Origin: Phycisphaerae bacterium | GTDB taxonomy: Bacteria > Planctomycetota > Phycisphaerae > Tepidisphaerales > Tepidisphaeraceae | Direction: 5' to 3' | DNA length: 53,872 bases | Assembly (NCBI GenBank): GCA_030448225.1 | Contig: JAUJNJ010000031.1 | Coordinates: forward strand, 1-53,872 | Shown: positions 8,536 through 17,488 of the stretch, piece after piece | Layout: each line of letters starts with the position of its first letter | How positions within the stretch are numbered: position 1 is the stretch's first letter | Notes under the pieces: model-generated | What the model was told of the DNA's origin: nothing | What the model saw: only the letters and a program-made list of their open reading frames with translations | Databases searched by the model: none | Made by a program: the position numbers and the translations under genes

Positions 8536-9198
8536 ATGACCCGTCTGACGCGCGCGCAGGTCCGGGAGATCGACCGATTGTCGATCGAGCGGTACGGGAT
8601 CCCCGGCATCGTGCTGATGGAGAACGCCGCCCGCGCCGCGGCCGAGATCGCCCATGCGATGATCGGGCCGGGGGCGTCGAACGTGGCGATCTTCTGCGGC
8701 GGCGGCAACAACGGCGGTGACGGCTTGGCAATCGCCCGGCACCTGCACAACCGCGGCCACGCGATCACCGTTCACCTGATCGTCCGCCCCGACAGTTTCC
8801 GCGGCGACGCGCTGGTCAACTGGCGCATCGCTCGGGCGATGAACATCCCCGTGACGGCCGCCGACCCCGCCGCCCCGCCGACGGGCTTCGACCTGATCGT
8901 CGACGCGATGTTCGGCACGGGCCTCGACACCCCGCCCCGCCCCGACGCCGCCGCGGTGATCAACGCCGTGAACCAGAGTAAATCTCCGGTCCTCGCCGTC
9001 GACGTCCCCAGCGGCCTCGACTGCGACGCCGGCCTGCCCCTCGGCCCCTGCGTCGGCGCGACCCGAACCGTCACGTTTGTGGCTGAAAAAACCGGCTTCG
9101 CCCACCCGAATGCGGCCCGGTATCTCGGCCGGATCCAAGTCGCCGATATCGGTTGCCCGCGCGAGCTAATCGAAGAAGTGTCGCGCGAGACGAAGTGA
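8536..9198 (+). CDS. naxE: NAD(P)H-hydrate epimerase (YjeF N-terminal domain)
   Basis: 220 residues, a stand-alone epimerase without the ADP/ATP-dependent dehydratase (NaxD) domain that is often fused to it. It interconverts R and S forms of damaged hydrated NAD(P)H so that a dehydratase can repair them. Seen: VLMENAARAAAEIA, the nucleotide loop FCGGGNNGGDGLAIARHL, DLIVDAMFGTGL with the catalytic Asp, and VLAVDVPSGLDCDAG, the conserved proline-serine-glycine loop. The ATG at 8536 has a strong GGAGG upstream. It is divergent from surE and followed by tRNA-Glu. NaxD must be encoded elsewhere. Confidence 0.93.
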   Translation: MTRLTRAQVREIDRLSIERYGIPGIVLMENAARAAAEIAHAMIGPGASNVAIFCGGGNNGGDGLAIARHLHNRGHAITVHLIVRPDSFRGDALVNWRIARAMNIPVTAADPAAPPTGFDLIVDAMFGTGLDTPPRPDAAAVINAVNQSKSPVLAVDVPSGLDCDAGLPLGPCVGATRTVTFVAEKTGFAHPNAARYLGRIQVADIGCPRELIEEVSRETK

Positions 9199-9265
9199 CC
9201 CCTTGACGGCCCGCTTTTTCGCGCCCATAATCCGCCGCACTAGGTCGTACTGAGATCTCACAGAC

Positions 9266-9338
9266 GCCCCCATCGTCTAGTGGCCTAGGATATCTGGTTC
9301 TCAGCCAGAGGACAGGGGTTCGACTCCCCTTGGGGGTA
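9266..9338 (+). tRNA. tRNA-Glu (anticodon CTC)
   Basis: The 73-nt sequence folds into a full cloverleaf. The acceptor stem GCCCCCA pairs with TGGGGGT (one G-T), the D arm reads TCGTCTAGTGGCCTAGGA as is typical for tRNA-Glu, the anticodon stem TCTGG/CCAGA encloses loop TTCTCAG (anticodon CTC), and the T arm is AGGGG-TTCGACT-CCCCT. The 3' CCA is not encoded. The CTC anticodon reads GAG, which should be the main Glu codon in this GC-rich genome. Confidence 0.95.
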
Positions 9339-9346
9339 CTGCACGA

Positions 9347-9380
9347 CCCGCCGCTTTCGCAGGAAAGCGGCGGGTTTTTT
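9347..9380 (+). terminator. Rho-independent terminator after tRNA-Glu
   Basis: A perfect 12-bp stem (CCCGCCGCTTTC, 9347-9358, with GAAAGCGGCGGG, 9363-9374) has a 4-nt loop and is followed by six T. It starts 8 bp after the tRNA. Confidence 0.93.
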
Positions 9381-9422
9381 GTTGGCCGAGCGTCGGCCCG
9401 CCCACCGCAACCGGATCAGACT

Positions 9423-9790
9423 TCAGCCGAAACCGGACCGTAACCGGATCGGACGACTTCTCCCGTAGCCGAGTGAATATCCGTTGATCAGCCAGCCGGA
9501 CTGGCCCTTGATGGCCTCGACCATCGAGAGCTTCGTCGGGTGGTGGCTCAGGTCGAACGTTACGCTGGCCACCGGTGCCGAGACGGTCTTCCCGGCGTCG
9601 ATGAACGTCCTCGTCGTACCCGAGTGCAGGTTGCCGACGGCATCGTACGCGTAGCGGGTGGCGAGGCTCACCGCCTGCCCGTTTGACCACCTGAAGACTT
9701 GCGAGCGGTGCTGCGCCGCGACCCACAGATGTGATGACAGGGGCAGAGCAGTTCTGGCGGCGACACTCGGGTCTTGACGGTGTCGCGTGC
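9423..9790 (-). pseudogene. Possible remnant of a YD/RHS-type repeat protein
   Basis: An open minus-strand stretch encodes about 90 protein-like residues, including SLATRYAYDAVGNLHSGTTR, which matches the YD-repeat pattern (xxYxYDxxGNL) of RHS-type proteins. It continues with an ordinary-looking, non-repetitive tail ending near 9423. There is no start codon or upstream repeat, since the sulfatase-modifying-type gene begins its C-terminus directly alongside. It is best read as a leftover fragment of a larger gene inserted next to the tRNA. The assignment rests on a single motif. Confidence 0.35.
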
Positions 9791-9795
9791 AGCAC

Positions 9796-10882
9796 TCAGG
9801 GCTCCTCTCGGACCACCCGGAAGCCGGTGTGGCAGAAGGCGTCGGCGGATTCGCCGAAGGCCCGGGAGGCGTGGCGGGAGGCCATCGGGCCGGTGTACCA
9901 GCAGCCGCCGCGGGTGGAGCCGCCAGTCGCCGTACTGGTGCTGGGCGGTCGAGTCGGGACCCTGCGGGTCGACGGTGACGGCGACCTTCGGGTACGGCCC
10001 CTTCTTGTGCGCCTCGTCGAGGAGCTGCTGGTAATAGCGATCGAAGTAGCGGTCGGCGCACCACTCCCACGCGTTGCCGTGCGTGTCGTACAGGCCCCAG
10101 GCGTTGGGCTTGAAGCGGCCGACGGGGGCGGTGTAGACGAAGCCGTCGCCGTCGGCGGGCGTGAGGCGGTTGGCCTGCTGCGGCTTCACGCTGCCGAGAA
10201 CAGCCGCCTCCAGCGTGGCGTCGCCGACGTTGCCGTACTCGCGCAGCGTCTCGGGGCGGTCGCCGCCGGCGTAGATCGTGTTCGAGCCGGCCCGCGCGGC
10301 GTACTCCCACTCGGCCTCGGTCGGCAGGCGGTACTTCCCGCCCTCGGTCTTTCCGAGCCAGTCGCAGAACGCGACGGCGTCCTTCCAACTGACGCAGACG
10401 ACGGGGTGGTCATCACCTTGTTCGAAGCCCGGGTTGCGCCAGGTGGATTTGGCGTCGAGCGCGAAGCGGTCGACGGCCTCCTGGTCTCCGGGTCGCAAGG
10501 ACAGTGCACCACGGCCGGAGGTCTCGGCGTCAGTTTTGAATCCGGTGGCGTCGACGAAAGCGCGGAACTGTTTGACCGTCACCTCGTGCGCGCCGATCCG
10601 GAACGGGCGCGAGATCTGCACGGGGTGCGCGGGGCGCTCGTCCTGCAAATCCGGGCCTTGGAGGATGACGTTTGCGTGATTGGCGTTGAGCACGTGCGTG
10701 TCCGTCACGCCTCGCTCGAACCGTCCGGCCGGAATCAAGACGAGCGTCATGCCCACCCCGTTGCCTTGCGTCTTCGGCGGCTCAGCGCCGGCGGTCAGGC
10801 CGGCGAAGCTCGTCCAGACCATCAGGCACGTCGTGGCGACGATTGCTATCGAAATGCGAAACGTCATGTGCGGTACGCTCAC
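9796..10882 (-). CDS. Formylglycine-generating-enzyme/sulfatase-modifying factor-type protein, secreted (one frameshift)
   Basis: A signal peptide (MTFRISIAIVATTCLMVWTSFAGLTAGA, from an ATG at 10867; the GTG at 10882 overlapping the upstream stop is the alternative) is followed by an FGE-sulfatase domain: MTLVLIPAGRF, RPFRIGAHEVTVKQFRAFVDATGF, DHPVVCVSWKDAVAFCDWLGK, YRLPTEAEWEYAARAGS, WGLYDTHGNAWEWCADRY. Near 9925-9935 the frame breaks. In another frame the domain finishes properly with GGSTRGGCWYTGPMASRHAS...FCHTGFRVV and a stop at 9796-9798. One or two bases missing there would explain it. Many planctomycete members of this family are not true sulfatase activators but carbohydrate-binding or C-type-lectin-like relatives, so the role is open. 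It is the last gene of the DUF1592-DUF1552 group, with a GTGA junction. Confidence 0.8.
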
Positions 10883-12210
10883 GCGCGGATGAGTTGTTTG
10901 AGCGGGCCCTTGCTGTCCTGGAACTGGCCGGGCACGTTGACGCCGACGCGGTCGAGCATCGTGTGCCAGACGCTGGCGAGCGGCGCGGCGGTCTGGAGCT
11001 TGAGGTGCCCCTGGTGCTGCACGCCGAGCCCGGCGCCGCCGGAGAGGACCGTCGGCAGGAGGTCCTTGCTGTGGCCGATGCCCATGCCGCTGGAGAACCC
11101 GAGGACGGTGCGGTCGAGCAGGTTTTGGTCGCCCTCGCGGATCTCGCGCAGCCGGCTGAGGAAGTAGGCCCAGTGGCCCATGTAGATCGTGTCGACCTTC
11201 GCCAGTTCCTCAAGGTTCTGCGGGTCGTTGCCGTGGTGGGTCAGGGCGTGGTAGCCCTTGGAGACGCCGAACTCGGGATAGACGCCGCCGGCCAATTCGG
11301 TGCGGACGACGTAGGTGACGACGCGGGTTGAATCGGTCTGGAAGGAGAGTGCGATCAGGTCGTACATCAGCTTCGCGTATTGGTCGTAGAAGAAGCCTGG
11401 CACGCCCTCGGGCTCGGGCACCATCGAGTGCGCGTACCCCTCGGCCCGGACCGCGTCGGCCTGGGGCTGGGGCTTGGGCTTGTCCGACCACGCGATGCGC
11501 CGCTCGAGTTGCTTCTCGAGTTCGCGGACGGAGTTGAAGTACTGGTCGAGCCGCTGGCGGTCGGTGGCGCCGACGCGGCCCTCGAGGCGCTTGGCGTCGT
11601 CGCGGACGAGGTCCAACACGCTGCGGCGGCGGCGGAACTCGGTGGTCTGCAGCGCCTTGGCGTCTGCGCTGTCGGGCTTGAACAGGCGGCTGAACAGGAC
11701 GTGCGGGTCGTTCTCCGCGGCGAGCGGCACGCCTTGTTGGTTCCAGGCGATCGTCGCCAGCGGCTGTTCGCCGTAGCTGGTGCCGCGCTTCACCGACATC
11801 TGCAGCGACGCGTAACGCGTGTCCTTGCCCAGCGACTCAGCGGCGATCTGGTCGGGGGAGACCGACTGCTTCTGGTCCTTGGCGATGCCGGTCGAGAACG
11901 GGTACGCGCCGTCGTGGCCGCCGCCCTTGTCGAGGTAGGTGTTCGACAAGACGGTGAACTCACCGCGGTGGGGCTCGAGGGGCTTGAGGATGCGCGAGAA
12001 GGTGAATTCCTTGCCCTCGTCTGCCGGCGTGAACTGGCGCATGTTCATGCCGGTGCCGAAGTAGAACATCCCCATCCGCGCCGGGGCGGTCGGCTGCGGG
12101 AGCGCGATCGCCGACGACGCCATCATCGATTCGAGGTACGGCAGGGCCATCAGCGTGCCGGCGCCGCGGAGGAGCTGGCGACGGGAGAGGGTGGGGCGCG
12201 AGGGTTTCAT
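10879..12210 (-). CDS. DUF1552 protein, Tat-exported
   Basis: 443 residues. The N-terminus LSRRQLLRGAGTLMALPYLES is a clear twin-arginine signal. The rest follows the DUF1552 pattern: RMGMFYFGTGMNMRQFTPADEGKEFTFSRILKPLEPHRGEFTVLSN, GGGHDGAYPFSTG, SPDQIAAESLGKDTRYASLQMS, ALTHHGNDPQNLEELAKVD and VLGFSSGMGIGHSKDLLPTVLSGG. The family is related to the alkaline-phosphatase-like DUF1501 group and is almost always paired in planctomycetes and verrucomicrobia with a DUF1592-type cytochrome-like protein, as here. Function unknown. A 46-bp gap follows the upstream gene and a GTGA overlap leads to the FGE-type gene, so the three are probably one operon. Confidence 0.9.
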   Translation of the reverse strand: MKPSRPTLSRRQLLRGAGTLMALPYLESMMASSAIALPQPTAPARMGMFYFGTGMNMRQFTPADEGKEFTFSRILKPLEPHRGEFTVLSNTYLDKGGGHDGAYPFSTGIAKDQKQSVSPDQIAAESLGKDTRYASLQMSVKRGTSYGEQPLATIAWNQQGVPLAAENDPHVLFSRLFKPDSADAKALQTTEFRRRRSVLDLVRDDAKRLEGRVGATDRQRLDQYFNSVRELEKQLERRIAWSDKPKPQPQADAVRAEGYAHSMVPEPEGVPGFFYDQYAKLMYDLIALSFQTDSTRVVTYVVRTELAGGVYPEFGVSKGYHALTHHGNDPQNLEELAKVDTIYMGHWAYFLSRLREIREGDQNLLDRTVLGFSSGMGIGHSKDLLPTVLSGGAGLGVQHQGHLKLQTAAPLASVWHTMLDRVGVNVPGQFQDSKGPLKQLIRA

Positions 12211-12256
12211 AACGTCGTCTTTCGTGGAAAGGTCATCGTGGCCGGCTGCCGGATCG

Positions 12257-14809
12257 TTACTTCGTCCGGAACGTTTCGCTGGCGACGATGGCCTTGATCA
12301 GCGTGCGGAGCGTGTCGGCGCCGGCGGTCATCGCACCGGTACAGCGCTCGATCGTGCCGCGGTCGGCCGTCTCCGGGGCACGGCCCGCCGCGTAGGTGAA
12401 CATCTTCTCCGCCAGCGCCCGGCGGAAGCGGTCCTTCTGGTCGAGGAGCAGTCGCTTGAACTCCGCATAGTCGGCGAACGCTTGGCCGTTGGGCAACTTG
12501 CCGCCCGCGTCGATCGGCGGGCCGTCGCCGCCGCGGAAGTCCTCGCCGTCCTGGCGGTCGCGCCAGGCACCGATCACGTTGAAGTTCTCCAGGGCGAGGC
12601 CGTACGGGTCGATCCCACGGTGACAGGACGCGCAGGCCTCGATCTTCTGGTGTTGCAACAGGCGGTCGCGGACCGTGAGCCGTTTACCTTCGATGTTGGG
12701 TTCGATCTCCCCGACGTTGGGGGGCGGCGGGTCGGGTGGGTCGTTGAACAGCACCTCGCGCACGTACACGCCGCGGGTGACCGGCTTGGTGCGGTTGCCG
12801 TCCGACCCGCGGAGCATCACGCCCGCCTGCCCGAGTAAGCCGCCGCGCGGGGAGCCGGGCGGCAGCGGCACGACGGAGAACGCGTCACCCGTCACGCCCT
12901 GAAAGCCGTAGAACTTGGCGAGCGTCGGGTTGGCGAGCGTGAAGTTGCTGTCGAGGAACGTCGACACCGGCAGGTCGTTGCGCAACACGTGCTCGAAGAA
13001 CGCCAGCGTCTGTCCGACCATCGCCTCGCCGAGCTTGTTGTCGTACTCCTTGTAGATGTATTCGTCGGGCTTGAAATTGCGGAACTCGTCCGTACGCAGC
13101 CACTGGGCCGCGAAACCTTTCACCAGGGCAATGCTTTTCGGATCGGCCAGCATGCGGTCGACCTGCGCGGCCAGTACGGCCGGGTCGCGCAGCTTGCCGG
13201 CCCCCGCCAGTTCGAACAGCGCGTCGTCCGGCATGCTCGACCAGAGGAAATAACTGAGCCGCGAGGCGAGTTCCCAGTCGGTTAGCGGCCGGGGGCGGTC
13301 GGCGCTGGGCTCCACGAGGAACACGAAGTTCGGTGAGGTCAGCACCGCGGTCAGGCCCACGCGGATCGCCTCTTCGAAGTCCGTGCCCGCCGCGAGCTCC
13401 TCCGCGACCAGCTTCACGACCGCGTCCACGTCGGCAGTCGTCGCCGGTCGCCGCAGCGCCCGCGGCATGAATCGCGCGAAGATCTCACGCGCGTACGCGA
13501 CGTCCTGCACCGCGTCCTTCCCCTTGAAGAGCAGCGACTCGTGACTCTTGGGCGGCCACTGCTCGATGAGCGGGCCCTCGATCTCGATGTAGTCGAGGAA
13601 CAGCTTGGGCAGCTTGCTCAGGTCGACGGTAGCAGGGTTGGGCGATTGGGAGTCCACCGTCCCCTCGGCGAGCAGCCGCCCGCGGAGACGCATCACCGTG
13701 GCAAAGTCCTTAGCCGCCGCGGCCTTCTCGATTGCTTCTTCGATGTTGCGGTAAGCGGGGTTGTTGGTGGTGAAGGCCGATCCGTTGACGATCTGCACGG
13801 AGAACTCACCGCCGTCGACGCCGAGCGGCAGGATCACCTCGTACACCTTGGGGGACGACTCGGGCGCCGTGACGTCGACCTCGAGCAGCACGCCCTCGCC
13901 ACCCCCTTCGCGCACGATCCGCATCTTGACCGGCTCGCCACTCGCGCCCGGGTCGGCCGCGGCGCGGACGCGGACGGCGTACATTCCCTTGATCGGCACC
14001 CGCTTGGGTCGGAGGCCGGGGTAGAACAGGTCATCGAAGGAGCGCGTGCCGCCCTGCATCAGCATCACGTCGTGCTCGCGGCACTTGAAGCCCGGCTCGG
14101 CGCACTGGTACCTGATCGACTGGCGCTTCGCCGTGTCCTCGAGCTCGAACCGGGCGCGGTGGGTTGGGAACTGGACGGGCCCGCGGACGACCGCCCCCTC
14201 TGCGACGCGCTGCGCGACCTCGTAATACTTGTCGAGCAGGGACGGGTCGATCGTGAGCGCGGCCGAGACCTTGTCAAAGCCGTCGACCCGACCGTCGGGC
14301 GGCAGAAACTCGAGCGGCCCCTCGCCCGGCAGGAACGTCATGTGCAGCAGGTCGCGCAGCGTGTTGGCGTACTCCGTGCGGCTGAGGCGCCGCAGCACGG
14401 CCCGCCCACCCGAGCTTCGCGACTTCTGCTGGGCCGCGCGGAGTTCGCCGGCGACCCACCGGGCGAAATGCTGCCGGTCGGCGGCGGCGGGTTGGGGCTC
14501 CTCCGGCGGGGGCATCTCGCCGGCGTTGAGTTGGTCCATGACCTCCACCCAGACGCGCGCCGCCGCCGGGTCGTCAAAGTTCGCTGACAGAGTGTCCAGC
14601 CGCAGCTTCCCTTTTTGCTTTTGCGGGCCGTGGCAACTGACGCAGTGCTCGGCCATGAATTTTCCGGCGCGCGGCGCGTCAAATTCGCCGGCCGCCATTG
14701 CGGCGGTGCCTTGCGCGACGACGCACGCCACGGTCAAAACCTGAAAGAAAAAGTTGGCGGGCCCACGGCCGAACCAATCGGATCGTTTGGTCGCTGAACT
14801 CTGCATCAT
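12257..14809 (-). CDS. DUF1587/1595/1592/1588/1585 protein with an N-terminal haem-binding cytochrome motif
   Basis: About 850 residues. It starts at MMQSS (14809), chosen because it gives a signal peptide (FFFQVLTVACVVAQGTAAMA). The domain order follows the planctomycete family: a cytochrome-type segment with CVSCH (haem c attachment) and QKGKLRLDTL; DUF1587 (RLSRTEYANTLRDLLH); a carbohydrate-binding-like middle; DUF1595 (REIFARFMPRALRRPAT); DUF1592 (PLTDWELASRLSYFLWSSMPDDALFELA...VDRMLADPKS); DUF1588 (GSDGNRTKPVTRGVYVREVLF, then CASCHRGIDPYGLALENFNVIG with a second CxxCH); and DUF1585 at the end. It probably acts in the periplasm in electron transfer linked to polysaccharide breakdown, but no function is proven. 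It is intact, and is the first gene of the DUF1552/FGE-type operon. Confidence 0.93.
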   Translation of the reverse strand: MMQSSATKRSDWFGRGPANFFFQVLTVACVVAQGTAAMAAGEFDAPRAGKFMAEHCVSCHGPQKQKGKLRLDTLSANFDDPAAARVWVEVMDQLNAGEMPPPEEPQPAAADRQHFARWVAGELRAAQQKSRSSGGRAVLRRLSRTEYANTLRDLLHMTFLPGEGPLEFLPPDGRVDGFDKVSAALTIDPSLLDKYYEVAQRVAEGAVVRGPVQFPTHRARFELEDTAKRQSIRYQCAEPGFKCREHDVMLMQGGTRSFDDLFYPGLRPKRVPIKGMYAVRVRAAADPGASGEPVKMRIVREGGGEGVLLEVDVTAPESSPKVYEVILPLGVDGGEFSVQIVNGSAFTTNNPAYRNIEEAIEKAAAAKDFATVMRLRGRLLAEGTVDSQSPNPATVDLSKLPKLFLDYIEIEGPLIEQWPPKSHESLLFKGKDAVQDVAYAREIFARFMPRALRRPATTADVDAVVKLVAEELAAGTDFEEAIRVGLTAVLTSPNFVFLVEPSADRPRPLTDWELASRLSYFLWSSMPDDALFELAGAGKLRDPAVLAAQVDRMLADPKSIALVKGFAAQWLRTDEFRNFKPDEYIYKEYDNKLGEAMVGQTLAFFEHVLRNDLPVSTFLDSNFTLANPTLAKFYGFQGVTGDAFSVVPLPPGSPRGGLLGQAGVMLRGSDGNRTKPVTRGVYVREVLFNDPPDPPPPNVGEIEPNIEGKRLTVRDRLLQHQKIEACASCHRGIDPYGLALENFNVIGAWRDRQDGEDFRGGDGPPIDAGGKLPNGQAFADYAEFKRLLLDQKDRFRRALAEKMFTYAAGRAPETADRGTIERCTGAMTAGADTLRTLIKAIVASETFRTK

Positions 14810-15059
14810 GCATATCCCGGACGCGCTCAATGACGCCGGCCTGAACGAGGCCAGCGGCGGGGCGACACGCCCCACGCCCCGATGTCCGGGCGGATGAGCG
14901 CCGAGGTCGAGTATTCGATTCAAGATGCGGCGTTGAAGCGGCGAGCGGAAAGAAAATCCGCAATCCGCGAGCGCCGGACGCCTTCGCCCGAGGATCGGGA
15001 CGCGGAGCGATTACGCAATGATGCGCACCGATCGCCGCGGTTCCGGCTGGGCGCCGCCG

Positions 15060-15845
15060 CTACTGCCGCGCCAACTGCGGCTTGACCAGTTCCGGCGGCA
15101 GACTGTCCATCCCCTCGGCGTGTCCGTCGGCGAAGCCGACGCTCAGCCTGCCGTTGTGCGCCTTGACCACTCGCCCGGCCGAGCCGCGGGGGTCGTTGTC
15201 GGCGCGGTTGATCGGCCAGGGCGCGTCCACCCCCCCACCCAGGCCCCACAGTCCGCTCGGTCCACCCACATTCTCGGTGTAAGTCGACCCCCAGATGTAG
15301 CTGTTGAAATACCCGTGCCACTTCAGCGCCCCGTCGGCGATCACCGAGGTGGACGCGCGGATCTTCGTGATCTTCCAAATGGGTGACGTCATCGTCCGCA
15401 CGCCACCGGGGTAGGTTTGCTGCCCAAGGACGTAGTTGTTCATCGAGTAGTTGATCGAGTTGCTGTACAGGGTGTCGTTGGGACTCTGGCCGCCGACCTC
15501 GGTGCGGGTGTACCCGTCGGCCTGCGCGACCGGGCAGGTCCAGACGGTGGAGTCCTGCTGCTTCGTGGAGATCGGTACGCCGGAGACCTGCGCCACGCGA
15601 CTGAACCAGGCCGCCGTGTCGCGACCGCCCGACCAGTCTTCATATGGGAGCGAACCCTTGTTCGCGTTCACGTACATCATCACCATCTGCGACAACTGCC
15701 GCATGTTGCTCAGGCACGCGACCTGGCGGGCCTGCTTGCGCACCTTGCCGAGCGCCGGGAGCAGGATGGAAATCAGCAGCCCGATGATGCCGATGACCAC
15801 CAGAAGCTCGACGAGCGTGAAGCCGGGGGATCGTCTGATGCGCAT
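15060..15845 (-). CDS. Prepilin-like protein (type II secretion/pilin leader, H-X9-DG class)
   Basis: 261 residues starting at the ATG at 15845, which has GAGGAAAC upstream and puts the leader close to the N-terminus. [33 protein letters not shown] is a textbook prepilin leader: Gly-Phe cleavage site, Glu at +5 and a hydrophobic helix. It continues CLSNMRQLSQMVMMYVNANKGSLPYEDW and ends with NGRLSVGFADGHAEGMDSLPPEL, the DGHAE-type ending of the large planctomycete pseudopilin families. It is likely processed by a prepilin peptidase and held in the cell envelope. It lies 152 bp downstream of the fecR-like gene, same strand. A paralogue is at 49100. Confidence 0.9.
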   Translation of the reverse strand: MRIRRSPGFTLVELLVVIGIIGLLISILLPALGKVRKQARQVACLSNMRQLSQMVMMYVNANKGSLPYEDWSGGRDTAAWFSRVAQVSGVPISTKQQDSTVWTCPVAQADGYTRTEVGGQSPNDTLYSNSINYSMNNYVLGQQTYPGGVRTMTSPIWKITKIRASTSVIADGALKWHGYFNSYIWGSTYTENVGGPSGLWGLGGGVDAPWPINRADNDPRGSAGRVVKAHNGRLSVGFADGHAEGMDSLPPELVKPQLARQ

Positions 15846-15997
15846 GAGGTTTCCTCGTTTCGTACCGCGATATCGACCGGCCGCGCGCCGGGTTCCGTCC
15901 GCTGCTACCGAAGCAGGGCGGGCAACGCCGGACTGCCTGCGCATTGGTTGCCCGTACACGACCGCGTAGGGCAACGCGTCGGTCGTGGAGGTGCTGA

Positions 15998-17488
15998 TCA
16001 CTCGGCTTGCTGCGGGGATTGCGGTGGACGGCGCGGATACGGGTCGTCGCTCGCGCCGCGTGCGCGGCGGGGATCGCGGACGGGTCGAGCGTAACCCGCC
16101 TGCGGCTCGGGAACAGTCGTGACCGTGATGCTGTTGAACTCCGGGTCGCTCTCGTTGCGGAACATGACGCGCGACAGGTCGTTGAAGCTCGCGTCGAGCG
16201 TGTACGTCGCCGTCTCGCCCGTCAGCGCGAACGCCTGCGATGTCACGGGGTCCGGATTCGTCCCGTCGTACCCCAGTACTGTTACCCCGCCGGGGTTGCC
16301 GTAGCGCGTTCTCGCCTCGAACGACAGGAGCGACATTCCCTCGCCCGGCTTTGTGCTCGCCAGCTCGAAGCCGCCACCCCAGCCGCCGTCCTGCAGCATC
16401 CCGTCCTTGATATTGAGCCCGGTGAAAGACACCTCGCTGACCCTGAAGCCGGCCTCGGTGTACGTGCCGTCGTCGTCACCGGCGGCACCGATCTGCTGGT
16501 CGGGAACCTCGAACACCAAGTCGACGCCCCGACGGAAGCGGTCGGGGCGGACGGGCACCGTCGCCACGGCCAAGCCGCCTTGTTCGATTCGGAGGGCGGC
16601 GTCGGCGCCGAGTTCGCGGGCCGGCTGCACGCCGGCCGCGGCGGGGGATCCGGGTGCGCCGGGCTCGACCCGGACGCGCCCCTTCAGCACGTGCACCTCG
16701 GTGGCTCCGGCGCGTTCGACGAGCACGCCGAACCGGGTGCCGAGGTCGACGACGGTCGACGCCGGCGTGGTGACGACGAAGCCGACCCCGGCCGGCGGCA
16801 CCTCGGCGGACACGCGGCCCTCCGCGAGGCGAAGGCCGCCGGTTTCGGTCAGTGCGAAGCGGGCGGGCGCGAAGACATTGACGGTCACGCCGTCGCGGAA
16901 CTGCAGGTCGGCCCGCCCGCGGCGCAACTCGACCTCGGCGCCGGCCGCGAGCGAAGTGCCGCGCGGGCCGCCGGGGCGCGCCGCGCCCCACTCGGCGTCG
17001 ACGACCCGCACGACTTCCGCCGATATGCCCGGCGAGCGGCGCAGGGTCAGTGCCAAGGCGATGGCCACGATCAGGCAGGCGGCCAGGCCGGTGATGGCGC
17101 GGTGCCGCGACGCCCACGCGAGTACCCCCGTCCGGCGGGCGGGGTGGCGGACGACTTGCGGGGCGGCCAGGGCGTCGTCCTCGTCGAGGTCGTCGGCGCC
17201 CGCCCACGGGGTGATCGAGTAGCCGTAGAGCGTCTCGGCCGCCATCGGATCCGCCGGCCCGACCCGGTCGGCGGCGGCGGCGATGGGACCGTCGTCCATC
17301 GCGGCGGCGGGCCCGGCAACGCGGTCGCGGAGCATGGCCTCGATCGCGGCGTAGCGGACGTAGAGCCGCAGCGCCTCGTCGTCCGACGCGATCAGCAACT
17401 GGAGGCGCTCCGCCTCCGCCGGCGTGATCCGGTCGTCGCGGAGCGCGTTCAGCAACGCGCGGAATTCGGCTTCGGTCGTCGAGGTCAT
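15998..17488 (-). CDS. FecR-type anti-sigma regulator fused to a PEP-CTERM-protein-like outer domain
   Basis: 496 residues in three parts. The N-terminal ~125 residues carry a helical cytoplasmic region (EFRALLNALRDDRITPAEAERLQLLIASDDEALRLYVRYAAIEAMLRD) like those that hold ECF sigma factors. A membrane segment (AITGLAACLIVAIALALTL) follows at ~130-148. Next comes a FecR domain (RGTSLAAGAEVELRRGRADLQFRDGVTVNVFAPARFAL...VVTTPASTVVDLGTRFGVLV...VHVLKGRVRVE). From ~320 to 465 a different domain begins at FEVPDQQIG and is closely similar to the neighbouring PEP-CTERM protein at 18486-19064. It ends TVPEPQAGY with a charged tail and lacks the hydrophobic anchor of a real PEP-CTERM. The start overlaps the sigma gene stop by 4 bp, which fits a sigma/anti-sigma pair. 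Confidence 0.88.
   Translation of the reverse strand: MTSTTEAEFRALLNALRDDRITPAEAERLQLLIASDDEALRLYVRYAAIEAMLRDRVAGPAAAMDDGPIAAAADRVGPADPMAAETLYGYSITPWAGADDLDEDDALAAPQVVRHPARRTGVLAWASRHRAITGLAACLIVAIALALTLRRSPGISAEVVRVVDAEWGAARPGGPRGTSLAAGAEVELRRGRADLQFRDGVTVNVFAPARFALTETGGLRLAEGRVSAEVPPAGVGFVVTTPASTVVDLGTRFGVLVERAGATEVHVLKGRVRVEPGAPGSPAAAGVQPARELGADAALRIEQGGLAVATVPVRPDRFRRGVDLVFEVPDQQIGAAGDDDGTYTEAGFRVSEVSFTGLNIKDGMLQDGGWGGGFELASTKPGEGMSLLSFEARTRYGNPGGVTVLGYDGTNPDPVTSQAFALTGETATYTLDASFNDLSRVMFRNESDPEFNSITVTTVPEPQAGYARPVRDPRRARGASDDPYPRRPPQSPQQAE

Noticed and set aside
16000..16120. A hidden frameshift restoring a PEP-CTERM anchor at the end of the FecR fusion
   Set aside because: I read the other two frames after VPEP; neither gives a hydrophobic helix followed by an Arg cluster, so the anchor is really missing.
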